Source: Ramazzottius varieornatus
Lineage: Eukaryota; Tardigrada; Eutardigrada; Parachela; Ramazzottiidae
Assembly (NCBI GenBank): GCA_001949185.1
Contig: BDGG01000009.1
Span: 989,347-1,053,346 of the forward strand
DNA: 64,000 bases
Reading direction: 5' to 3'
Shown: piece after piece, positions 34,093-45,058 of the stretch
How positions within the stretch are numbered: position 1 is the first letter of the stretch
Layout of the letters: the number at the start of each line of letters is the position of its first letter
Notes under the pieces: generated by a model
What the model was told of the DNA's origin: nothing
Databases searched by the model: none
The model's input: the letters and a program-made list of their open reading frames with translations, nothing else
Made by a program: the position numbers and the translations under genes

Positions 34093-36175
34093 ATGTCTGT
34101 ACCGGAGCTGACACCGAACCTTGCAACTGGGGAGCGAGCTTCGCTGAAAAGAAACGCTTCCGTGACGGGAGGAACCACGCATAAACGGCTCTCGCAGACT
34201 ATCGGGTTAATAACTGGTTGCTAGAGTTGGTTGCTAGAAATTGTACGAGTTCCCGGAGACCGATTGCATGTGTATTGTGTGACGAGAAATGCTTTATAGA
34301 GGTGTCGGGAATGTCCAATTGAACATCATGGCCGATCCGCGGGTTTGGCGGGGACCTACTCACAACATTTACCAGAAGCCGGATCGAAATGTGCAAGGAG
34401 GACTTCGCCGCAAAGACACAGTGGGCATTCTTTGAGTGCTCCCACACTCAGTCGGCAAACGATATATCGCCCAGATTGTTTTCGCAAGTGGCACACGCTT
34501 CATGATAATTGGCTAATTATCGTGCGCCACTTGGATAACCGATCTGGCTGAGTTTGCCTGGCGCACGCTATCATGGTTAATGGCTGAAAGCGTGCGCCAC
34601 TTGGGAAAACAGTCTGGACGAATTGCCTGCCGACATCCAATTATGGCTTCAATTTTCAAGGTAACCGGATCACGGATTCCGAAGCCGGAAGAAGCTGAGG
34701 CGCGAAGAAGCTCGATGAAGGGAAAAACCGCGAATTCGATAGACCATATCGGAGGTCGCGGCGACCACCAGTGTTCAACGAAGACGCTGAATATTGTTTT
34801 GGAAGAAATCACGGACCGACCCATACAGACAGGTGAAAAGGCGGGAGATGCCGGTGATCAGTACGAGCCTCTGCCCTTCGTTGCAGCCACGACTTTTGTT
34901 GAGACTGCCACCATGATCTATCACAATGACCTGCTCGATTTCGACCGGGAAGTGGAACCGCTCTTAGAAGTTCTGATAGGACAAAGTCTCGAACAGGTAT
35001 ATAGCTCACTTTAAAGTTCTTCGGTCATTTTATGGATGATAATTTGTGAGTAGATCGATGTAGGCCCTGTTGGAAGTTTCTCAAGAAGAGGACGAACTTC
35101 AAAGAAAGGACGAGGTGCGCATGTATCAAGAGTACCGCAACGCACAGTTGGCGGAAGTCCAGCGACTGGATGCACGGAAGGTTCGCCATGACCAGGAAAA
35201 GGTACACCATGGCAATGCCATGTCGGCAAATGAATTCACCCAGATTGTTTGCAACTGGCGTGTGCACTCAGCCAATATCAGTGAAAGCGTGCGCCACTTG
35301 AGAGAATGATTTGGGTAGAATTGTCTTCCGGCGTCCCAAATGGTGCTGTTTATTTTCTGCACGTACACCGTTTATGTCTGATCAGAAACGGCGGATCCAA
35401 GAGAAGGAACTTGCAGCGATACGGGCGAAGAAGAAGCGCGAACAACAGGAGATGGCGCTGTACGCCAAACAGTACATGGCCTCTCTTTTGCCCGAAGTTC
35501 ATTGTCGAATGAAACGAGAGGGTTACTTTGGTAACCAAGTCCGGCAAGGTTAGTCGGCTCGTTCTGCGGTCGAAAAATTGGTTCGCTTTGACCTTCCTCT
35601 AATACGTTAATTTCGGCCTTTGGTGTAATGCAGAATTGAGTGTCAATTTTCTTCCGTGGATGGGTGAGAACGTCGGCAAGGAACTGGACGATTATCAAGC
35701 CGTGGACCTCGTGCTGCAAAGTAAGGAGCGCATAAATGACATGATCGACGTACATGCGGTAATAACCTTGGTTCGGTTAAACTTAGTAATGATCCGGAAG
35801 ATCCTTCACGAGAACGAGAAGACTCTGGCCAACGACTGGCATGATTTCTTCGATCCACCGATACCACCAACTACCCCCATAACGCTCCGTCCTTCGCAGT
35901 ACCACATCAAGGTAATCCCTAGGATTGTTGTCTCGCCACCGCCAGCAAAAGAAACACCAGAAGGAGAAGCGATAGCGCCCTCGGCGGAAGAACCAGCGCC
36001 TCAAGAGGGCGAAGACTCCGACGTCACTGCGACAAACAATTCAGCTCCAACACCGGACCAAGACACGACGGACACATCTTCCGAAGACAATCTGCCGTCA
36101 TTGACCATTCCGCCAAGAGGAATGAACTTGGATGCTTCGAAGTCTCCACTGCAAGCTGGATCGCCAGCACGATAA
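34093..36175 (+). CDS. RSPH3: radial spoke head protein 3 (RSPH3), 6 exons
   Basis: Exons 34093-34205, 34300-34420, 34661-34996, 35064-35201, 35386-35548 and 35634-36175 join in phase to 470 aa. An in-frame TAA lies 21 nt upstream of the ATG. RSPH3 is a core stalk protein of axonemal radial spokes and an A-kinase anchor. Family hallmarks in order: NIMADPRVWRG (human counterpart NIMYDRRVVRG), LEEITDRP, FDREVEPLLEVLIGQSLEQ (the amphipathic anchoring helix), a charged coiled coil (LLEVSQEEDELQRKDEVR), KQYMASLLPEV, and LPWMGENVGKELDDYQAVD near the end, followed by an acidic Pro-rich tail (TPEGEAIAPSAEEPA) typical of divergent C-termini. The donor of exon 1 (GG|GTTAAT) and of exon 2 (ACA|GTGGGC) are weak but give the only consistent phase. 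It implies motile 9+2 cilia or flagella. Confidence 0.9.
34448..34640. repeat. hairpin repeat locus 25 (two units), intron 2 of RSPH3
   Basis: Arms CAGTCGGCAAACGATATATC and GACGAATTGCCTGCCGACAT, two units. It fills most of a 240-bp intron. Confidence 0.88.
35222..35338. repeat. hairpin repeat locus 26 (one unit, arm type C), intron 4 of RSPH3
   Basis: Arms GTCGGCAAATGAATTCACCC and GGGTAGAATTGTCTTCCGGC in a 184-bp intron. Without it the intron would be about 67 bp. Confidence 0.88.
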
Positions 36176-36527
36176 ACATTCTGTTTAGCTTCCGCGCTAT
36201 TTTATGTAGGAAACGCTTCCAGAAAATGCTACCGAAGCCAGAACGTAAGAACAGAAAAGAAAGTAAAAAACTAAAGTTTAGCGTGACAACGGTATACGAA
36301 TGACCGGCGGATACTCCACTGGTTGAAACATTCTGATTTCAGCTGAATCTTTCAGGTATATTCGACAAACAACAGAATGGTAACAGATAACAAAGCACTG
36401 ATTGAAAGAGCTTTTATGGTATGATTACGGCTAATCTTAGGAAAAGGGATCTTAGGATCTTAGGAAAAGAGTACACTGCACAGAAGGAACCGCATTACTT
36501 CCTGTCTGCCACGCGACTGCGTCTCTT
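36176..36527. other. shared 3' flank of convergent RSPH3 and GTSF1-type genes
   Basis: Only 352 bp separate the two stop codons, so the 3' UTRs may approach or overlap. No canonical AATAAA was seen for either gene. Confidence 0.45.
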
Positions 36528-38249
36528 CTAGTCTAGGGCCAACAGCCAGCCTGCGGGAACCGATGTGTCGCTAGCTGCAGGTTTTCGTTCGGCGTTCTGC
36601 TTCACAGCGACAGTTTCTTCCACCAAAGTAACACTCTTCCTAGTCTTTGACTTCTCTAATCCGGGCGTTCCTGCCTCCCCTTTCAGAATGCGGTGAAATC
36701 CGCTTGTAATTGCAACAGGCTCGTTCGACAGACTTCCTTCTGCAGAACAAAGCTCTTCGAACCATCCGAATAAATCGCAGATCCCGGTAAACAAACCCGA
36801 CAAGATGATGTTCCCAAGTGGCGCAAGTTTTCACGGATATTGGCTGGAAGAGTGCGCCACTTGGACAAGCTATCGGCGTTTGCCAGGTTTCAGCTTAGTA
36901 CAACCCACTTTCACAATTCACAATTAAACAGACGGCTTTCATCAGCTGTGACCTACCGGTAGCAACGACACCTCCCGAAGCCAGGACACCTCCATGAGCG
37001 TACATCGAGAACTCACTTCCGTCGCTGACGTGACGATCAATGTAGGCACGAGTTTGATTGTCGTCGCTCCTCATGCACTTCATCATGGCTTGCTTTGGAT
37101 ACATGCTGCTGCAATGAGAAGGAAATGCCAAGAAATCCCATTAAAGTACCCTTTGAATCGGAAGGAGGATCTATCACGTACGGCATATCTGCCTCATCGT
37201 CGATCAAGTCCAAAGGCTTCTGACGACCAGGCTTGAGATTCCCAACTTTGTCCAACATGTTGGTGTTGTGGGTATATTTCCTCGGCTTGCCTTTGAAAGT
37301 TCTACAAGAGAAAGCCTATGTTACGACAGAATCGAGAAACAATAAATCATTCAAATTACCCAGAAGGCTTTTCATCAGGATCCACTTCGAACATTCGACA
37401 AGTCATCGTGGGTGTATCCGTGTTCTTCAGGCAAGCTAGAAGTGGCGGTTAGAAGGACCAGTAGCGAATGACCTCTACTTCCGATACTTTGCAACCAACA
37501 GAACATCAGCTGGGACGTCGACAAATGGTTTCACCCAGGACATTATTTCAAGCGGCGCACGTTTTCATTGTTGGCTGAGAATATGCGCCACATGAAAAAC
37601 ACGTCAGGCTGGATTCATTTGCCGATGTCCGAACTGCTCTTACCGTACGTACCTCGGAATAATCGACTTTTGGACACGTGCTCCGCCGAAACACCAGCTC
37701 CTCGTTGGTCGGGGTCGATCATACGGTGGTCGGGGCAGCCCGTGACGTGCTCGGAGAAGAATAGGGTTGGCAGAACGTGGGTGGCGTTGAAGGGACAAGT
37801 AGCCACCGTCACGTCGGGATGTTGCTGCAACACAAGAACATGAATGGCGATATTCAAACTGAACGAAGATAACCCTATGGGAGTATGGGAGACCGGCAAA
37901 CGAAACGTACAACGTCGTTCTTTCAAGTGGCGCACATTTCCAGCCAACAACGACAACAACGTGCGCCGCTTGGGATAACGATCTGTACGCTGTCGTTCGC
38001 CGATCATCTTGTAGAGGGTAAACAGATTCACAGACCGTCTTACAGTCGAAGTGACTTTCCGTAGAGTGTGTTGCTTACCTTCTGGCACTTCAGAAGATGA
38101 CTTTCCATTCGGTAATGGCGAATTTTGTGCTCCATGTCGTACGGGCAAGTCAACAAGTGGTCATCGCCACTCAGCCAGTAGTTTGACACACTGTAGGCGT
38201 TCGCAGCCTCGTCTGTGTAGGCATTCTGGATTCGCATTATCTCCTCCAT
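36528..38249 (-). CDS. GTSF1: GTSF1/Asterix-type CHHC zinc-finger protein, 6 exons
   Basis: Exons 38249-38079, 37824-37653, 37435-37360, 37301-37182, 37108-36957 and 36739-36528 join in phase to 300 aa. An in-frame TGA lies 15 nt upstream of the ATG. Two perfect CHHC fingers (C-x5-H-x9-H-x3-C) are at C35/H41/H51/C55 and C67/H73/H83/C87, the second starting HPDVTVATCPFNATH as in GTSF1. GTSF1 proteins bind Piwi proteins and small structured RNA and act in transposon silencing in germ cells. The U11-48K protein shares the CHHC finger but not the tandem pair with this spacing. The protein is much longer than the roughly 170-aa vertebrate form. The extra C-terminal half is Ser/Lys/Gly-rich and ends in GWLLALD, one candidate for the Trp-bearing Piwi contact. 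Introns 1, 2 and 5 carry hairpins; introns 3 and 4 are only 58 and 73 bp. Confidence 0.9.
36785..36886. repeat. hairpin repeat locus 27 (one unit), intron 5 of GTSF1-type gene
   Basis: Left arm CGGTAAACAAACCCGACAAG. The right outer arm is shortened. Confidence 0.85.
37512..37629. repeat. hairpin repeat locus 28 (one unit, arm type C), intron 2 of GTSF1-type gene
   Basis: Arms GGGACGTCGACAAATGG and GGCTGGATTCATTTGCCGAT around one unit in a 217-bp intron. Confidence 0.88.
37890..38006. repeat. hairpin repeat locus 29 (one unit, arm type B), intron 1 of GTSF1-type gene
   Basis: Arms AGACCGGCAAACGAAACGTA and TCTGTACGCTGTCGTTCGCC. Clean type B copy. Confidence 0.9.
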
Positions 38250-38726
38250 GATGCTGCGTTCTCAGGAGTCCGGACACCTGAAAGATCTCCGCACTGGAAC
38301 GAAAAGTCAAATGCCCAGCCCTTGCCCAGGGGAAATGGTGAGGAAAGGATGTTGATGTCAATTTGGATGAGTGAAAGACTCAACAATCTTCAAACCTGAG
38401 TTGCGGCCGAACTCCGACCTGGAACGAACAAGACTAGCTAAGCAGCCTACACGCAGCTTCCTGTCAACAGAAGAAACTTTATCCAGCGGATGAGGGAAGA
38501 CAGCTTTCAAAACAAAAGAAAACCACAACTTCAGAACGCAGAAGTCTGAATTCAGGAATCAGAATTCCGACCGCTGATATGGAGCGAACGGCTCGCTAAC
38601 CGTAACGCCAGTGACGGGGCCCCAGTGGTATTAAGACCTACCCTGTTATGGTTTGGGGCGCCAACGGGAACACTTCACAGTTTACACCAGACCTGCGGAG
38701 CCATTGATTTTTGCCTCGAAGTTCAG
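38250..38726. other. upstream flank of GTSF1-type gene
   Basis: Likely 5' leader and promoter on the minus strand. A 3' splice-site match (GACTTTTCGTTCCAG) ends about 56 nt before the start codon. Nothing else recognised. Confidence 0.4.
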
Positions 38727-39338
38727 CTAAAGCTGAGCTTTCTCCGGACGATCTGAGCTAGAAGCTGAGCTAGGAGCTGAGCTAAATTTTCCGGACGAGT
38801 TTTGAGCAGAGTTGAGCTGAGCTAAACAAATTTTTCTACAGCAGAAAGCTGTATATGAACAGCGGATTCCGCATCCATTTATTACTGCCGAGACCAAGGG
38901 TTCGTCGGCTAAACAAAACTTCCAGCAGATCAGAATTGATATTACAAAATAAGAGCATCTCAAAATTCTGATCACTAGTCGAAAGTCGACGATCTCGTAA
39001 ATTTGCCCTGAAATACTAAATATTCTTTCTATACCGGCCGTAGTAGCCGGTGCAGAGAAGACTTGTTTCACGATACCACACAAACGTTTTAACAGATCCT
39101 TGGTTTTTTTTCGACGGTAACACTCCAGAGGGTTCTCGGTATCCCAGCTGGAGTCCGGGTACAGCTGGAGTTCTGTTTCGACGGCGACTGCGGAGATTCT
39201 AGAGCTTTCGGAGCGGAATCCGCCCGAAGGGGATGGTTCGTCCATGAAGCTCAGCAAGTTGGGTCGTTTCAGTTTCGGACCAGAGGTGGCTGCAGAACTC
39301 TTTTCGCGTGAACTCGTCAGGTCAACGCGTCGTATCAT
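38727..39338 (-). pseudogene. hAT transposase C-terminal remnant, frameshifted
   Basis: The minus-strand frame reads SWDTENPLECYRRKKTKDLL and then VFSAPATTAGIERIFSISGQ, the hAT dimerisation-domain signature (PAT...ER.FS..G.I). Just after GQI the family continuation (RDRRLSTSDQNFEMLLFCN) is found one base out of frame at about 39000-38940, so a single-base frameshift disrupts the domain. The catalytic DDE part is absent. A run of AGCTGAGCT words at 38724-38830 follows. It cannot encode an active transposase. Confidence 0.75.
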
Positions 39339-39667
39339 CTTTAGGATTATAGAAGGCTCGGCGAAGCTGAAATAAGCCGTTTTAGCCTTTCTTAGCCGTG
39401 GTTAAAAATAGTTTAGCAGCGGCTAAAGCAGCTAAAATACTTTTAGCCACGGCTAGAATGTTTTGTGCGTTCAACTGATTTATTGATGCCAAAACTATTT
39501 TAGCCGACTCAACATCAATAAATCAATCGAACGCACGATACATTTTAGCCGTGGCTAAAATATTTTTAGCCACGGCTAAGAACTGCTAAAGCGGCTTATT
39601 TTAGCTTCGCCGAGCCTTCTATAATCCTAAAGATGATACGACGCGTTGACCTGACGAGTTCACGCGA
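39304..39667. repeat. 364-bp near-perfect palindrome beside the hAT remnant
   Basis: The outer 65 or so bases of each arm are identical as inverted copies (TCGCGTGAACTCGTCAGGTC... / ...GACCTGACGAGTTCACGCGA). The inner arms stay complementary with a few differences and are full of TTTTAGCCGTGGCTAAAA words, centred at about 39486. The left arm overlaps the first codons of the hAT remnant, so the right arm is an inverted duplicate of that transposon sequence. Confidence 0.85.
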
Positions 39668-39851
39668 TGCTGCATGAGGATTTGGCTTCCCGGAAGTCTT
39701 CGGCATTTCCTTCGGCCATTGTCAAAGCCAAGCAGGATCGCGGAGAGACTTGACTGTTCTAAGAACCCGCCGGCTCTGAAGTTCTTTATTGAAACTTTTG
39801 GTCTTTCTCTCTGCTGCCGTTCTTGTCCTGAATTTGGTGTGTGGTTTTCAG

Positions 39852-40003
39852 GTCCATCTCGATGTATTGAAATTGCACCACAACATCTGTTCTCCGATCG
39901 GAGAAGGTACGCGCGGGTCCATGAGGGATTCAAGTACGAGTACAGTAACTTCTCTGCGCAAGACGAGGCAGGGACAACTGACTGGGATCGTCATCGATCA
40001 TCC
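39852..40003 (+). CDS. possible internal exon of an unidentified gene
   Basis: A long pyrimidine tract and 3' splice site (GGTGTGTGGTTTTCAG) and a consensus 5' splice site (CCG|GTAAGT) bracket 152 bp. Two frames are open. One reads QHLFSDRRRYARVHEG then FKYEYSNFSAQDEAGTTD; the other starts VHLDVLKLHHN. I found no partner exons, although a short frame MVSKFLSRKYVTGLSLPFDA begins at about 40135. The family is not recognised. Confidence 0.3.
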
Positions 40004-40416
40004 GGTAAGTGCAAATCGGCTGGAAGCGCGACAGACTCGATCTCTCGCTACGTTGATGGAATTTTTTCGTTTGGTGGTCAAATTTAAAGTTGTGGGGAAC
40101 TAATGGATGTGCGCAGCAGGCGTAAGGCAAACAAATGGTGAGCAAATTCCTGAGCCGCAAGTATGTGACAGGACTGTCACTACCTTTTGATGCGCATCCC
40201 ATTGGGAAACCTGCTGACTTTAAGTTCCCGCCATGCTGAACTTAAATTGTTGTGGGGAGTCACCCCACCAGGAGATTCCGATGGCTCGTTCCGCCTAGTC
40301 AAACGCAGGAAGCACTTTCGCGAAATCCGTTAAGCTCTTCTTTGAGCCACAAAACTGCAGTAGAGCTAACAAGCAGAAAAAAAATTAACAACAAAATTGA
40401 CAGCTTATAATCAGTC

Positions 40417-40592
40417 TCAGCCAAATCACCTTCCCAAGTGACGCACCAGGTGCGTGATCTAAGGCGGAAGCGTGCGCCACTTGGACAAACTGATTTTGTC
40501 GAGTTACATTGTTTTCTCAAGTGGCGCACGTTGTCTGTGTTATTGACTGGAAGGATAGGCCATCTTGTTGAGTTTGTTAGCTGAGCTTCCCA
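40417..40592. repeat. hairpin repeat locus 30 (two units)
   Basis: Unit 1 has a decayed loop. The connector TTTTGTCGAGTTACATTG and right arm TGTTGAGTTTGTTAGCTGAG are of type A. Confidence 0.85.
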
Positions 40593-40640
40593 TTATTTCC
40601 AAAAAAAATTAAATAAAATACAGAAGCACTATTAAAATTT

Positions 40641-41130
40641 AGTTGAGCTTCTGCACAATGGTCAAAGCAAAGTATCCAGCCCCTTTTCTTTCTGGATGGG
40701 ACATGCAGCCCAAAGTCGTCTCGTAACATCCCATCTCTTTGTTCGTGAAGACACTGTCGTGAGCTTGGTCGTTTTGTCTTGATGAACCTTGAACGCCCTT
40801 TAGGTCCGAGCAGGTCGTCCATATTGTCTCATCAATCACCTCAGCGATCTGGATAGTGATTTATTTTGTCTGTGGCCAAGTAATATCGAAATTAATGAAG
40901 TTCCAGCAGGCCGAAATGAACTTGGTGAACAATGGGTACTTGGGTAGTCCGTCTACGCTGCCCCGTAAGACCTATAATTAGCCAGCCATCATTAACGACG
41001 AGGTTGTGCTACCGTTGATCAGCAAAAAGCCCCCACGATTTTCTGGACTGTGAAGCTGCAGGACGTCTTTGTGGGCGACTCAGCTGCTGCACCTTTTTCC
41101 TACAATGATGGTGCTAACGAGGTACGTGCG
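40641..41130 (-). pseudogene. decayed coding-like sequence, family unknown
   Basis: One minus-strand frame runs from about 41145 to the stop at 40641 with protein-like stretches (HKDVLQLHSPENRGGFLLIN, LRGSVDGLPKYPLFTKF, WTTCSDLKGVQGSSRQND, GAGYFALTIVQKLN). Stop codons interrupt it at about 41089, 40982, 40976 and 40864. A 3' splice-site match (AATTATAG) precedes the second stretch, so short introns are an alternative to decay, but the gaps are too small to be introns. I do not recognise the protein. Confidence 0.3.
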
Positions 41131-42011
41131 ACCAAACGTGAAATGCGGTAATCATACGGTCGGACCAATATCGGAATTTTCTGTCTGTTTCATGCATATT
41201 GCGCAAGAGATTCTTTTCGTCTTCAAAGAACGAAGTCTTTCCAGCACGTTCCAGCTGCATCATAGACAGTATTAACCAGAAGAGAGAAAACAGCAAAAGT
41301 CACAGGGCGTGATCAAGTGGGAGCGTTGTATGTGATCGATTGGTTTTTCGACTGATTTTAATTGTGTTTTTAAGTTTGTGGTGACAGAAAGCGGGATTGT
41401 TGACGGGAAAGGCGTAGTACGACGAAGAGTGATCCCGCATCATTTGGCTGTCCCATCAGCCAAGGTCCTGTAGGGCACGTCAGCGCGGTTGTCATTCTAA
41501 AAGATGTCAGTGGGAATTATGGAATATGATGGAAGACGTTCGATGACGAGGTCGACCGAGAAACAATTATAGGCAATCATGAATCAGTGCACGGTGGCGT
41601 GGAAGTGGCCCAGTGCATTTATGCAGGCTAGAATGACAAGTCGAAAATTATGCTTTTGATTGCCATCGAAGCTTCAGGAAGATGCGTGCGGCAATGCGTC
41701 AGCTAACGTGCGATGCGCTAAGTATGCATGTCCCAGCACTATAGTCGCATTTATGATTGATGATAAGAACAGCAGGTTGCAGTTAATAACATTGTGATAA
41801 CGATCCAACAGTAGCTGACCATATATCCAACATTAAAAATTGATCGTCGTGTGCGAGGTTATTAAGCCGCGAATTCTTGCATATCAAGTTGCAACATCGA
41901 TATATCGATAGACCCTCAGCTGAACTCGTAATGCCGAACAAACAGCTCTCCAAACTTGCCTTTGGGGTCTGCCAAGTAGAAAAGACTCTTTTTGTTTTTA
42001 GGAGAATATTG
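41131..42011. other. intergenic, nothing recognised
   Basis: No supported gene or repeat. Confidence 0.4.
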
Positions 42012-42252
42012 AGAGCTCGGCAAAAATACTCGGCGAGATGGTTTTCCCATGTAACGCACCCATGTTACTGGAAGGGTGCGCCACTTGGGACAACAGCCCT
42101 ACTCCAAAGTCACGCATGCGTCCATCTCATGTAACTGAAAAGCTGCGCCATTTGGGGAAATACTCTCGCTGACAGGTGGCTCCCTGTTTCAGCTTGTGGA
42201 ATAGGAAGGTGCGTCACTTGGGAAAGAATTCAATCGAGTTTGTTTGCCGAGA
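42012..42252. repeat. hairpin repeat locus 31 (three units)
   Basis: Arms GAGAGCTCGGCAAAAATACT and TCGAGTTTGTTTGCCGAGAT around three units of which only the right halves are well kept. Confidence 0.85.
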
Positions 42253-43683
42253 TCGTATTCATTTTCCCGATCAAGAGTCCGCGGAGACGCGTAAGGAACC
42301 TTTGTCGGCGTTCCGTCTGTCATGTGAATTTTGTCTGGAAAAACGAAAGAACACCGGGAGGTCGCTAATTTTGACGATGCGTAAGGGAGCCTTCAGTGGA
42401 CGGGGAGCCACTTTGAGGCACCTTTTCGACTGGGCGATCCAGCCAAGTGGCTCGTTCAGCTTTGGCTGGATAGTTGTCAAGTAGGAAGTGTCCGACTGCG
42501 GCCGTTTGATCGATTTGCAACAAGGACATGCTTGTCCAAGCAGGGAGTGTGGTTGAGCTGGCTGCTTGGTGGATCGGGACATGACTGGCTCACCTACAAC
42601 TCCCCGTAGCTGCAATGCTATCTTGTCCGATGGTGGTAAATGACATTTACCTTAGACGAACTGTGACGGACTTCCAACTGTTCTGTCCACTCGATCACCA
42701 GCCATTATTTTCTCCAATCATGTCTCGATCAAATTAAATGAAGTTGGGAGACGAGAAGGGCAGATCTAGAGGACATTGTCTGGCTTGAGATATCGGAAAT
42801 GTGTCGATTCATTTGTGGGGACAAGAGTTGACGCGACGCATTGAAAGCAGTGTGAGGTGGTTGATTATCTCTTCCATTGTTGCAATATCTTCAACACAGA
42901 CACACTCGTTATGAAGATGAACAAAGACAAAAGGTCATGAGGAGTCTGCCATTAGAATGGGAGAAGAGGACTGAAGGTGGTAATTGAGTTTCGGGCTCAT
43001 GGACAGATCGCACTGAAATGCAAACGACACCATATGGACCGAATAACGAACACCCAATATGGTTCCTTCACATAGAAATCGAGGCACTATTTGGTTGAAG
43101 GTTACGGTAAGCTAGCCTGGTTTCTATCTTGAAGCTATCCTGCGATATGGGCCGTCAGAACAGAAACCAATGGGGAGCCAGAAGGCCTGTGTGGTGTAAG
43201 AACTATGGTTTCTATTTTTAGGGGGATTTCTGAACATGGACAGATGATGGTGCTACTGTTGGTGAAAATTAATGAATTCGCGAGAGGTTGGCCGCAGCAG
43301 GGTGGACGAGACGGCATGGGGTGCTAAACGACTGGTCCACCTGGTGAGTGCGAATTTCTTGCGCTGATTTGGATTAGCCGGAACCCAGCGGTGCTCTACG
43401 GACCTCTACCTCAACTGCTCCTCATTTTCTCCTTCTGGCTTCTCTGTCTTCAAACAAATTGTCATGGATATTCTTGTAAGCAGTCTTCGCACCAAGCCCT
43501 TTTTCTCAATGAACCCCGCGTCGTTTCTAATCGCACCCCGCGTTTAGAAAATCCATTCTCCAGCCGTCTGCCGTACGCGTATCCATAAGACGCTGGTCTG
43601 AGGTTCGCTGAGGCCGCCTCGTTATCAGGGAAGTTGTTGACGAGGGAAGATCTTCTAGCTCGTTTCAGAGCATAAAAGATGCC
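42253..43683. other. intergenic, nothing firmly recognised
   Basis: Holds an 86-codon plus-strand frame without ATG ending at 43588 that contains a hydrophobic stretch (LPQLLLIFSFWLLCLQ), discussed as a finding. Otherwise nothing. Confidence 0.4.
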
Positions 43684-43884
43684 AAACGCCAAACGAAGTC
43701 GACCAGATCGCGCTTTTCCTAGTGACGCACGCTTCCAGCCGAAAATCACTGTCAAAGTGCGTCACTTAGAGAAACGATCATGCCAAATTTGTTTTGCCGA
43801 GTAGCGCACGTTCTCATTGTTATTGGCTGGAAGTCTGCGTCACATTAGGGAACCCTCTGGTCGACTTCGTTTGCCGAGTTCCCA
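43684..43884. repeat. hairpin repeat locus 32 (two units)
   Basis: Arms AACGCCAAACGAAGTCGACC and GGTCGACTTCGTTTGCCGAG around two units with AGTGACGCAC/GTGCGTCACT variants. Confidence 0.85.
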
Positions 43885-45058
43885 GACACATTTCACTCCC
43901 CGTGTTGTAAAACTTGAAACTTGTGTGTGTCCTTTTATAGCCCATATGAAGACAACGGGGTGTCGTGAACTGTACGAACCATCTTGTGGTGGGTTTATTA
44001 TCTTTGTGAACAACAAAGTTCACGGCATTTTATCGTTTCCATATTTACTCTGACCTCTTGAGAAAGGAAGATATTCTCCAAGTCTATTTCGACCGTGAGG
44101 AACAACCACTGAAATTTAGATGGATACGTTTTTCATTAGACGCAGATGTCAATGGTCGAAGATTCAAGCCAAGCTGAGAGCGGGATGGTTATGAAAGAAC
44201 GGCACGGGGTCTCCTGCCGTTTCATTAAGGCGGAATTTATATAAAGCTGGGACAGTATCACATTTAATTTTCTTACTAATGGCTTTCCGGGATAGCATAT
44301 CGCTTGTATACATTGGGAATACTGGTTGGAAGTGAAGCATGCGAAAGAGAAAGGGTGCAGCAGCTGTATACGTGAATGAATTCCAAGCGTCGGTTCCGTC
44401 GCGCAGCATGGTGTGTTTTCTTTTGAATGAACCGAGGGGATTTCTTCGGCCGGGATGATTGTAGTGTAGCATCCTAAAGGTCTTGCTTACTCAAATCTGC
44501 TAAGCGGTAATGACAGGAGTTTACAGAAGGTGTCGAGCCTCTGGTAATAACGGGGTTCCTTGCTTCGTGGCCTGCTTTCTCTCGATGGGATTTTTTGACT
44601 AATATCCAGGTGTGAGAATAGGTTCCAGCTTATCACATTGGTTCACTGCGATTTCTATCATAATCTTCCCCCCGTAATGCGAAACTCAATCCCCCAGTTC
44701 CTCGAACAGATGCCATCCATGGCCAGATCGTTAACGATATCTTATCCTCTCTTTGAACAATCTTAATTGCTTCTGTATTGTCAGCACCAGTTCTCTTAAT
44801 GGGCTTTTTGCAATCGCCTGTCAAATCTAACCAGTAACATATGAGATATTGTGCAGGCTATACTTTGCCCCACACGTTCGCACCGATCGCGCCCAGGCAT
44901 TCACAAGTAATTAGAGAAGCATTCAATCAAGACATATCTGCCCCATTATCAACGGATATGTCTCACTCGTTAACCTACCGGTATCCATCACGGCGGGTTT
45001 TTTTCATGTGATTGATTTCCTCAAAATTTTTTGTAACGTCAACTGCGAACGCGGAAGT
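43885..45058. other. intergenic, nothing recognised
   Basis: Short frames on both strands without family resemblance or splice context. Confidence 0.4.

Noticed and set aside
37109-37258. Read-through of GTSF1-type exon 4 past 37182 (YVIDPPSDSKGTLMGF)
   Set aside because: It breaks phase with the next exon. The donor GTACGTG at 37181 gives a 73-bp intron and a clean join.
39789-40103. Frame starting KLLVFLSAAVLVLNLVCG as a signal peptide
   Set aside because: It would need a TTG start, and the hydrophobic codons are the pyrimidine tract of the 3' splice site at 39851.
14354-41125. Shared word ATGGTGCTAACGAGGTA at 14354 and 41107 as a duplicated exon boundary
   Set aside because: Similarity stops after 17 bases on both sides, and neither site has a supported exon.
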